From Enhydrobacter aerosaccus (GTDB taxonomy: Bacteria > Pseudomonadota > Alphaproteobacteria > Reyranellales > Reyranellaceae), in the NCBI RefSeq assembly GCF_900167455.1, contig NZ_FUWJ01000009.1, positions 62,001 through 126,000 of the forward strand: a stretch of 64,000 nt of DNA, in the 5' to 3' direction. The translations under genes were made by a program, and so were the position numbers. Shown here piece after piece: positions 19,560 through 25,972 of this stretch. Within the stretch, counting starts at the first letter, position 1, and every line of letters starts with the position of its first letter. The notes under the pieces were generated by a model. The model ran no database searches. It was not told where the DNA came from and saw nothing but the letters and a program-made list of their open reading frames with translations.

Positions 19560-19922
19560 ATGGTGTCATCCTGAGCGCAGCGAAGGATCTCTCGCGATGG
19601 CGACTTCAAGGAGATCCGCCCAGGTCGGATTGGACGCCGCCACCAGCGCATCCTTCTTCGAGCGACGCCAGCCCTTGAGTTCCTTCTCGCGGGCGATAGC
19701 GTCCTCGACGTATTTGTACGCCTCGGCATGAACCATGCGTGTCGACCCGATACCGCCGCGTGAAGGCACCACCCCTGCCTTCACGATGCTCGGTCACTCG
19801 ATTCTCGAGATTGTTCGTCACACCGACATACATGACGTTCCGCCGGGCGTTGGTCAGGATATAGACGTAGTAAGTGTGCATCGATCGCGAGAGATCCTTC
19901 GCTGCGCTCAGGATGACACCAT
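19560..19922. mobile_element. Putative GIY-YIG-bearing palindromic unit with 39-bp perfect terminal inverted repeats
   Basis: 19560-19598 is an exact reverse complement of 19884-19922 (39 of 39 bp, core GTCATCCTGAGCGCAGCGAA). The interior is almost entirely the GIY-YIG frame on the minus strand. The left arm supplies the last codons and stop of that frame (reading RDPSLRSG then TGA), and the right arm ends just upstream of its ATG. Arms and gene therefore behave as one unit. The other palindromes of the family look like the same arms with a short loop. Mobility is inference; no target duplication could be fixed by eye. Confidence 0.5.
19566..19881 (-). pseudogene. GIY-YIG nuclease-domain protein (UPF0213-like), frameshifted
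   Basis: The first frame from the ATG at 19881 reads YYVYILTNARRN..MYVGVTNN, the GIY-YIG core with both tyrosines, followed by NRVTEHREGRGGAFTRRYRV. The family continues in a second frame with TRMVHAEAYKYVEDAIAREK, ELKGWRRSKKDALV and NPTWADLL. Joining the two gives a normal protein of about 104 residues. The break is one extra base near 19743 in GGGTCGACACG. It may be a true inactivation, a programmed shift or a sequence error. These small single-domain proteins are nucleases by fold; their role is not established. Confidence 0.8.
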
Positions 19923-19958
19923 CCTCTAATCCGGCAACGACGGCGTCTTAAGCTGGCA

Positions 19959-20040
19959 AAGATGGTGTCATCCCGAGCGCAGCGAGGGAATGGGTGCTTT
20001 GCCGGATCACGAGATGACATCTGCAGCGACGGGGATGACA
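19959..20040. repeat. REP-like palindrome upstream of the deacetylase gene
   Basis: AAGATGGTGTCATCCCGAGC at 19959 faces GAGATGACATCT at 20011-20022 and a further GGGATGACA at 20032-20040. It is the third unit in the 19.47-20.04 kb cluster. The remaining 100 bp to the deacetylase start is purine-rich and has no other feature than a strong ribosome site. Confidence 0.6.
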
Positions 20041-20142
20041 GGCAAGCCTCCCGTCGCTTCGGCACGATCTGTGCGTGCGGGGCGGCGGCCGGGAGATGGC
20101 GCCGGGGAAGGGCCAGGGAAAGGCCAAGGAAAGGGAGGAAGA

Positions 20143-21051
20143 ATGAGCGATGACACCATTGGCAGCAGCGTGCGGGCGCGGCTCGACTACCAGCCCATCC
20201 ACAAGCGGCCGCGCCTGCGGCTGCCCGGCGATGCGCGTGTCGCCGTCTGGACGATCGTCAATGTCGAGAACTGGATGCCGTCGGGGCCGATGCCGCGGGC
20301 CGTGCTGCCGCCGCCGATGGGCCAGCCGCTGCTGCCCGACGTGCCCAACTGGGCATGGCACGAATACGGCATGCGCGTCGGCTTCTGGCGCTTCCTCGAG
20401 ACGCTGTCGTCGCGCGGCCTTAAGGCGACCTTCGCCGTCAACGGCACCGCCTGCAGCCTCTATCCCGAGGCTTGCGCCGCCGCGCGCGATGCCGGCTGGG
20501 ACTTCATGGGGCACGGCTTCGTGCAGCGGCCCATGCACAAGGTCGAGGACCAGAAGGCCGCCATCGCCGAGACGATCGCCGCCATCGAGGCCTTCACCGG
20601 CGCGAAGCCGCGCGGCTGGGAGAGCCCCGGCCTCACCGAGACCGATGAGACGCTCGACCTGCTGGCCGAGGCCGGCATCGAGTATGTCGCCGATTGGGTT
20701 CTGGACGAGCAGCCGGTGCCGCTGCGCACGCGCTCGGGTCCGATCGTGTCGGTGCCCTACACGGTCGAGATCAACGACGTCGTGATGAGCGCCGTGCAGC
20801 AGCAGCCCTCGGACGAGATCCTGCGCCGCGGCCGCGATCAGTTCGACCGCCTCTATCTCGACGGGGCCAAGGCGCCGCGCGTGATGGCGATCTCGATCCA
20901 TCCCTATCTCACCGGCGTGCCGCATCGCATCAAGTACCTGGAGATGCTGTACGACTACATCCTCGGCCATTCCGGCGTCGTGATGTGGACCGGCGCAGAG
21001 ATCCTCGACTGGTATCGCGCCGAGATGAAGGCGAACGGTACGGTTTCGTAA
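20143..21051 (+). CDS. Polysaccharide deacetylase-family protein (PuuE/allantoinase-like)
   Basis: A 302-aa NodB-homology (CE4-like) protein. The ATG at 20143 follows GGGAGGAA; a longer in-frame start at 19990 would run through the REP-like repeat and is rejected. The usual CE4 aspartate motif is replaced by VNVENW, and the metal-binding region reads MGHGFVQRPMH. That pattern is typical of the PuuE-like subgroup that includes cofactor-independent allantoinases and HP0310-type peptidoglycan deacetylases. No signal peptide is present, which favours a cytoplasmic amidohydrolase role. Substrate unassigned. It lies after Liv operon 2 but is separated by the repeat cluster. Confidence 0.82.
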   Translation: MSDDTIGSSVRARLDYQPIHKRPRLRLPGDARVAVWTIVNVENWMPSGPMPRAVLPPPMGQPLLPDVPNWAWHEYGMRVGFWRFLETLSSRGLKATFAVNGTACSLYPEACAAARDAGWDFMGHGFVQRPMHKVEDQKAAIAETIAAIEAFTGAKPRGWESPGLTETDETLDLLAEAGIEYVADWVLDEQPVPLRTRSGPIVSVPYTVEINDVVMSAVQQQPSDEILRRGRDQFDRLYLDGAKAPRVMAISIHPYLTGVPHRIKYLEMLYDYILGHSGVVMWTGAEILDWYRAEMKANGTVS

Positions 21052-21117
21052 CGAGCGGGCGCCGATCGCAACCGGCCCGAACAGCCTGCAGTTATCTCCC
21101 GGCAAGAGGAGACAAGC

Positions 21118-21387
21118 ATGGCGCAAGCGAACAAGATCACGGACCACGACCGCATCCGGCGCTGGGCCGAGGAACGCGGCGGCAGGCCGGCGCGCGTCAG
21201 GGACACGGCCGGCCGCGGTGGCGGCGGTGTCCTGCGCTTCGACTTCCAGGAGAAGGACGAGGCTCTGGAAGAAATCCCCTGGGACGAGTTCTTCAGGATC
21301 TTCGACGAGAACAAGCTCGCCCTGCTCGAGCAAGACGAGACCGCCAGCGGCAAGACCAGCCGGTTCTCCAAGTTCGTCAATCGCTGA
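21118..21387 (+). CDS. Small conserved protein of unknown function (often mis-named glucan branching enzyme)
   Basis: An 89-aa soluble, acidic protein starting MAQANKITDHDRIRRWAEER. It has a conserved pattern of ITDHD..IRRWAE, RGGxP, a glycine patch, LRFDF, LEEIPWDEFFRIFDENKLALL and TASGKTSRF. I recognise this as a widespread small family that databases sometimes label 1,4-alpha-glucan branching enzyme. It has no glycosyl hydrolase domain and that name should not be used. The GCAAGAGGAGACAAGC ribosome site is strong. Function unknown. Confidence 0.75.
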   Translation: MAQANKITDHDRIRRWAEERGGRPARVRDTAGRGGGGVLRFDFQEKDEALEEIPWDEFFRIFDENKLALLEQDETASGKTSRFSKFVNR

Positions 21388-21588
21388 GCGGCGACCGAAC
21401 CGGCACAGGGCGACCAGGGGAGGGGCGATCATGCATCGCTCTTGGCGATGCCGTTCTTGCCGACGATCGACACAGCGTTCCGATCCGGCGTCCGGCCTCG
21501 GTGCGTCGTTGCCGCAGGTGGGCAACCGTGTTGCGGCAAGCGCCGTTGGTCCGGCGCGTAACGCAGCAAGCGGTTCGGGAACAACATC

Positions 21589-21717
21589 ATGTCCAGTCAG
21601 GCAACACTCGAAAGCGTCGGCTATCTTCTGTGGGCGGCAGGATTCCTGGCGCTCACCATCGGCCTTGCGGTCGCCACGGCAAGCTATCGCCGGATGGTCC
21701 ATCGCCAGGATCGCTGA
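21589..21717 (+). CDS. Possible 42-aa single-pass membrane protein
   Basis: The frame reads MSSQATLESVGYLLW, a hydrophobic helix (about residues 11-31, AAGFLALTIGLAVAT) and a basic tail (SYRRMVHRQDR). The shape, with an amphipathic start, one helix and a positive cytoplasmic end, is that of a real small membrane protein. The ribosome site is weak (CGGGAAC). An overlapping frame from an ATG at 21431 with a better ribosome site reads a non-protein-like sequence through this region. Function unknown; existence uncertain. Confidence 0.4.
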   Translation: MSSQATLESVGYLLWAAGFLALTIGLAVATASYRRMVHRQDR

Positions 21718-21811
21718 GGCGCTCGACAGCCCCGAGGCGATACGGCAAACAGGGACCGACGAGAATTGGCTCGGCGTTTTGCGAGGCCGCAGCGGCGATG
21801 AGTCGGTGCCC

Positions 21812-22207
21812 ATGACGATCCAACTGTTGCTCGCCGCCATCGTCGTGGCAGCGGGGGCGGCCGTGCTGGCGTGGCGTCTTGCGATCGCGCGCCGCCGCCG
21901 CGCCCTCGGACAGGCCGCGCGCGCGATCGCCGGCTGGATCGCGAGCCACGAAAGCGCCGAGCGCGGCGTCCCGGTCGGGTCGTATCCGGAGCTCGATGCG
22001 CTGCTGGTGCGGGAGCGTCCGCCGTTCGGGCAGGACGCCGGCCCGTTCGGACCGGCGATCCAGGGCATGGCGTTGCGCGTCCGGCTCTGCATCGACGCCT
22101 TCCGGGCCGCCCTCGGCCAGCCCGACGGGACGGCAATGTGCGGCGAGATGGTCCTGCAGCTCAAGCTCGGCACCGCCGACCTTCTCCGCCAGCTCGCGCG
22201 GCGCTAG
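21812..22207 (+). CDS. Hypothetical membrane-anchored protein
   Basis: A 131-aa protein beginning MTIQLLLAAIVVAAGAAVLAWRLAIARRRR: one membrane helix (about 3-22), a strongly basic stop-transfer segment, then a soluble helical domain (about 30-131) facing the cytoplasm. I do not recognise the domain. The ATG at 21812 is chosen because it opens the membrane helix; earlier in-frame sequence is low quality. It ends 10 bp before cobF and may be cotranscribed with it. Confidence 0.5.
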   Translation: MTIQLLLAAIVVAAGAAVLAWRLAIARRRRALGQAARAIAGWIASHESAERGVPVGSYPELDALLVRERPPFGQDAGPFGPAIQGMALRVRLCIDAFRAALGQPDGTAMCGEMVLQLKLGTADLLRQLARR

Positions 22208-22217
22208 AAGCGGCGCC

Positions 22218-22967
22218 ATGAAGAAGATCCTGATCATCGGCATCGGTCCCGGCGACCCGCGCCACGTCACCCTCGAGGCGATCGAGGCGCTGAACCGCGT
22301 CGACGTGTTCTTCGTGCTGGAGAAGGGCGCGGTGAAGCGGGACATGGTGGCGCTGCGCCACGAGATCCTGCAGCGCTTCGCCACCGGTCGGCCGCATCGC
22401 GTGGTCGAGGCGCCGAGCCCGCCGCGCGAGCGGACGCCGGCCGACTATCTTGCCTGCGTCGACGATCTCAACCGCGACAAGCAGGCCGCGTTCGAGCGCA
22501 TGATCGTGGGCGAGCTGGGCGAGGGCCAGTGCGGCGGCATCCTCGCCTGGGGCGATCCGGCGCTCTACGACTCCACCATCCGCAACGTCGAGGCGATCGC
22601 CGCGCGCAACGGTCTCGAGATCGAGGTGATCCCCGGCATCAGCGCCATCCAGGTGCTGGCGGCGCGCCATCGCATCACCCTCAACCGCATCGGCCAGTCG
22701 GTGCACATCACCACCGGCCGGCGCCTCGCCGAAGGCTGGCCCGAGGCGGCCGACAGCGTCGTGGTGATGCTGGACGGCGAGGAGACCTACAACCGCTTCG
22801 CCGACCAGGACGTCGAGATCTACTGGGGCGCCTATCTCGGCACGCAAGACGAGATCCTGATCGCCGGCCGCCTCAAGGAGGTGGTGGCCGAGATCAACCG
22901 CCGCCGCGCCGCCGCCCGCGCCGCCAAGGGCTGGATCATGGACACCTACCTGATGCGCCGGGTGTGA
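22218..22967 (+). CDS. cobF: Precorrin-6A synthase (deacetylating) CobF
   Basis: A 249-aa tetrapyrrole methylase of the aerobic B12 pathway. CobF methylates C1 of precorrin-5 with S-adenosylmethionine and releases acetate. Evidence is the methylase start ILIIGIGPGDPRHVTLEA, the CobF-specific FFVLEKG and RDMVALRHEI, GILAWGDPALYDST and IEVIPGISAIQVLAARH. Length agrees with the family (about 250). Other cob genes are not in this window, so cobF stands alone here. Together with riboswitch-controlled btuB at 38.8 kb, it suggests the cell both makes and imports cobalamin. Confidence 0.93.
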   Translation: MKKILIIGIGPGDPRHVTLEAIEALNRVDVFFVLEKGAVKRDMVALRHEILQRFATGRPHRVVEAPSPPRERTPADYLACVDDLNRDKQAAFERMIVGELGEGQCGGILAWGDPALYDSTIRNVEAIAARNGLEIEVIPGISAIQVLAARHRITLNRIGQSVHITTGRRLAEGWPEAADSVVVMLDGEETYNRFADQDVEIYWGAYLGTQDEILIAGRLKEVVAEINRRRAAARAAKGWIMDTYLMRRV

Positions 22968-23000
22968 GACGCCGGCTCGCGGGCTTCTCTGATCCTCCTC

Positions 23001-23026
23001 CCGTTAAATAAACGGAAATTTAACGG
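23001..23026. repeat. CCRTT-AAATA-AAYGG interspersed repeat, copy B
   Basis: CCGTT, AAATA, AACGG, AAATTT, AACGG, followed by a G-run. Compared with copy A at 3091 each of the three arms carries the compensating change (A to G in one, T to C in two) while spacers are kept. The flanking GGGGGCCGGGGTGACGCGGG extends similarity to copy A only partly. Confidence 0.6.
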
Positions 23027-23182
23027 GGGCCGGGGTGACGCGGGAACGGGCGGGGCCGCGACGGACAGCAACGTCCAGCGACGGCCGTCGTCTTTCGCGG
23101 CAGCATCGACGGACATCATAGACCCGCCGCCCGCGTCTCGATGATTACAGTTCCCACGGGTTTCCGTCGCGATCGCTCTTCA

Positions 23183-23217
23183 CCGTTTTCACCGTTTATA
23201 AACGGAGGAGAAAACGG
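23183..23217. repeat. Nested palindrome
   Basis: Outer arms CCGTTTTC (23183-23190) and GAAAACGG (23210-23217) enclose the perfect palindrome CCGTTTATAAACGG (23192-23205). The CCGTT/AACGG words match copy B of the nearby repeat, so it may be a rearranged member. Could form a cruciform or an RNA hairpin; no gene starts close by. Confidence 0.55.
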
Positions 23218-23922
23218 TTGCCGGGGCGCGGCAATCGGACATAAAGCAACGAACAAGGTCATGGCGCGGCGGTAGATCGTGCTTCTCTTGGGATGTGTTC
23301 GGCCCCCACCATAAACCCGCCGCGCACGGATCGACGATTCCGGCCATCTACGGACCGGCGAGAGACCCCTAGACTTCGCCTCGGGATGGCAGGGCCTCTG
23401 GCATCTGCATGACGCTGCCGATGGCGTCGCTGATGGCCCACCCGCTCGTTCCGGAAGCTGAGCCATCGTGTCCGTCGTCGGCGACGGGAATGCTTGCAGC
23501 GGGGAATTCCGCAAGGGAAATCAGATGCCTGGAGACGCGGCCGCGCGCGATCTCCAGACGCGGAAAATCCAGGAGCCTACCTGTCCTGCCTCCGCAGCCC
23601 TAACACGCAGCCCGTCTCGCAGTCCCTCGCGGGAGCCGGGGTGACGGGTGATCGTCTCGCGGCCGAGGTGGCGGTGCATTGCTCTGCCGGCCGCGAGGGG
23701 ATAGTTTTTGATAGGAGGTCGTTCTCACGCTTCGGCTCGATGTCTTCGCGCGCCGGTAGCATTGTCGTTCGGTCGCATATCGTGCGGTCATACAATTCGA
23801 TAAGGCCTTGCTTGGCAGAGAAGTTGGTTCGTCATCGCCGATACGAGCGCGGCGAAAATCGCAGAAAGCATGTCGGTTCGACGGGGCGGCCCGAGATCGT
23901 CCGATCGGGACGGGGTGAGGCG

Positions 23923-24237
23923 GTGGGCAAATGTCCGGCCGGCTTCCCGGCCGACCGCCGGCAGGCGTTGCTCGACAGGGCGATTCCCCATATCACGCGG
24001 CCGCCCTATAGCGAGGCTTTTCCCAAGCGTCTCTATGTTGTCGATCGGGACGGGACGATCTATACGGCGCAGACGACCAACCCAGGCGACAGCTATCATG
24101 GCTATCCCTATACTGGCAGGATGGGTAGCCGCCTGATCGCCGCTCTTCGCGCGTTGGCCCGGCAGGATGGATGCGAAAAAGCATTCGACGCCTGGGTCAA
24201 GAGCCATATCACGGTAGGAGGTCCGCCGGACCTATGA
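23923..24237 (+). CDS. Unknown 104-aa protein coupled to an ImmA/IrrE-like peptidase gene
   Basis: A GTG at 23923 opens GKCPAGFPADRRQALLDRAIP; the frame upstream of it is not protein-like. Recognisable pieces are RLYVVDRDGTIYTAQTTNPG, SYHGYPYTGRMG, LRALARQDGCEKAFDAWVK and a C-terminal HITVGGPPDL. The stop overlaps the metallopeptidase ATG (ATGA), so the two are one translational unit. No helix-turn-helix or membrane segment is present. I do not recognise the family. The tight coupling suggests a partner, substrate or inhibitor of the peptidase, but that is inference. The start is uncertain. Confidence 0.65.
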   Translation: MGKCPAGFPADRRQALLDRAIPHITRPPYSEAFPKRLYVVDRDGTIYTAQTTNPGDSYHGYPYTGRMGSRLIAALRALARQDGCEKAFDAWVKSHITVGGPPDL

Positions 24238-25673
24238 CGTTCGCCTTCGAACTTGAGGAGACCCGGGCCGGCGGTGTCCGCATGGCCGTGCTCATCGACG
24301 ACGAAGTCGTATGGCCGCATCCGGAGCAGGACGACGGCGCGTCCGAGTTCGATCCTGAAGACGTGCTTTCCTACCTTGCGGACGCGTGGGCATCTCTTCT
24401 GCTGGCTCAATCCTGGCCTGTCGCGTTCGAACCCGACGACGAGCCGCGGTCCGTTACCGGTCTGCTGCGGGCGGCCGAAGAGCGTTGGGAGCGCCTGGGC
24501 GACGATTCGCCCGATGCCGGAAGAGAAGCCGCGCTGCTGGACGAGTTTCTGTATCAGCATGACTTCAGCCAGATGAAGCACGGCGCCGGGTTGAAACCCT
24601 GCTTCGTCCTGCGGCAGATCGATCGTGTCCGGCTCGAGGCCAACGGACAGGTGCACGAGGATATCGCGTTCGGCCAATTCGTTGCCGAGTTGAATCGTCT
24701 TGGTGCGCTTGCGGCCGAAAGTCTGAAGCGCAGAAACGACGACACGGCCCGGCGTGCGATCGACCGGTGGGAGCGACGCGATCGGATCGACCCGCTGGCG
24801 ACGGCCGCCCTCATCAGCGGGATACCGCGCGAGGAGGTCGAGCGGACGCACGGGCTGGGTACGATGCTGACCGAGGCGGTCGCAAACCGCTCCCTCTCCG
24901 ATGTCGCCAACGACAACACCAACCCGATCCTTGCCGCCGCCCGCAGTTCGGGACCGCTCGGCCCCGCCAGTCTGGTCGAGGTGTTGCGCGAAATCCGATC
25001 CATCCCCGATGGGAATGCGACAGGGCTTGCGAAGCTGCGGATAAATATCCGACGGGCTCTTCGGGGAATCGATCGTCCGCTCGACCAGGGCATCCGCGCG
25101 GCGGACTATGTTCGCGGGTGGCTCGATCAATCGGCCGATCAGGCGGTCGATCTGCAGGCTCTCTCGGAGAGGCTGGGCATTTTCGTGCGGAGACAGACCA
25201 TTCCCGACAGACGTCTGGACGGGATCGCCAGTGCCGGACCGTCCCATGGCCCGGCGATCCTCCTGAACCTCAACACGCGTCGCCAGGGCGCGGGCGCCGA
25301 CGACCTGGAGCGCTCGCTCCGGTTCACGTGGTCGCATGAGATCGGTCATCTCCTGCTCGATGAAAGCGAGTGGCCCGCGCTTGTCGATGCCGTGAGACAA
25401 CGCGTGGCGCGCACGGTCGAAACCCGCGCCAATGCGTTCGCGGCCTATCTTCTGCTTCCGCAAGCCGTTGCCTGCCGCTGGTGGGAGCAGCAGGGTTCGC
25501 CCACCGGTTGGGGCAAACTGGAAGCGTTGCTCAACGATCTGACCGGGACGTTTGGAATACCCCGCATCGTCGCCTCGCGGCAGCTCGCGCGGGGCGTGCC
25601 GCAGGAGCGACGCCGTTCCCTGGAACAGGTGTTCGAGACGCATATCCCGAACTTCCAGGGTCCCGACCGCTAG
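24234..25673 (+). CDS. ImmA/IrrE-type (DUF955) metallo-endopeptidase domain protein
   Basis: A 479-aa cytoplasmic protein. The C-terminal domain (about 310-440) holds the zinc site SHEIGHLLLDE (His368, Glu369, His372) and the downstream VETRANAFAAYLLLP, where Glu396 is the likely third ligand. Residues 1-300 are an acidic, mostly helical region with no domain I can name and no HTH, unlike the classic ImmA/HigA-type fusions. ImmA and IrrE cleave transcriptional repressors in phage induction and radiation response. Coupled by a 4-bp overlap to the 104-aa gene. No phage genes are next to it. Substrate unknown. Confidence 0.82.
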   Translation: MTFAFELEETRAGGVRMAVLIDDEVVWPHPEQDDGASEFDPEDVLSYLADAWASLLLAQSWPVAFEPDDEPRSVTGLLRAAEERWERLGDDSPDAGREAALLDEFLYQHDFSQMKHGAGLKPCFVLRQIDRVRLEANGQVHEDIAFGQFVAELNRLGALAAESLKRRNDDTARRAIDRWERRDRIDPLATAALISGIPREEVERTHGLGTMLTEAVANRSLSDVANDNTNPILAAARSSGPLGPASLVEVLREIRSIPDGNATGLAKLRINIRRALRGIDRPLDQGIRAADYVRGWLDQSADQAVDLQALSERLGIFVRRQTIPDRRLDGIASAGPSHGPAILLNLNTRRQGAGADDLERSLRFTWSHEIGHLLLDESEWPALVDAVRQRVARTVETRANAFAAYLLLPQAVACRWWEQQGSPTGWGKLEALLNDLTGTFGIPRIVASRQLARGVPQERRRSLEQVFETHIPNFQGPDR

Positions 25674-25972
25674 AGCCTTTCCGTTGGGGGCGGAATCGCC
25701 CTGCCGGAGGCCGTGTCGTTCCGTGGTGCCGGCGAAGCAGGAAAGGCTCCGGGGGGCGAAGGCAAGGGGCACCGTTCCGTCATCTCTTCATGTCGGCCCC
25801 TCACCAACACCGTAGCCAGTCCCCGCAGTCCCCCGCAGGGTGCGGTGACAGTGCGGTCGCGGCACTCCCCATGCACTCACGCATCCGCGGGGCGCGGTGG
25901 TTGCAGCACTTCGCCTCATCCAACAGGCCTGATGAAATATTTAGCTAGCGACAATATCGAGCAACGCCCTCT
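25674..25972. other. Gap between two convergent genes, with a long-armed inverted repeat
   Basis: GAGCCTTTCC (25673-25682) and GGAAAGGCTC (25740-25749) can pair over an inner GC-rich stretch (around GCCGGAGGCC). This lies immediately at the peptidase stop and could act as a bidirectional terminator with the autotransporter gene. The remaining 220 bp shows no gene. Confidence 0.4.

Larger units (their letters stand above)
22968..23922. other. Long non-coding gap with repeats
   Basis: No convincing gene. It contains copy B of the CCRTT/AAYGG repeat (23001-23026), a nested palindrome (23183-23217), and a pair of related 30-bp segments starting ACCCGCCGC (23118-23150 and 23311-23343, about 22 of 30 matching). 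At about 23367-23395 there is a degenerate copy of the CTTCGCCTCGGGATG element also seen at 45020. The frame running into the 104-aa gene from 23494 has no protein-like character before about 23920. Confidence 0.55.

Noticed and set aside
19990..20142. In-frame upstream extension of the deacetylase gene
   Set aside because: The extra 51 codons are translated REP-like repeat and a G/K-rich purine tract; the ATG at 20143 has the clear ribosome site.
21431..21811. Frame from an ATG at 21431 with a GGGGAGG site, continuing into the 131-aa gene
   Set aside because: The peptide is low complexity and unlike a protein until residue 128; the membrane helix starting at 21812 is the natural N-terminus.
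22968..23922. Possible phage remnant or attachment site near the ImmA-like gene
   Set aside because: No integrase, structural phage gene, tRNA or clear att duplication is visible; only dispersed repeats.
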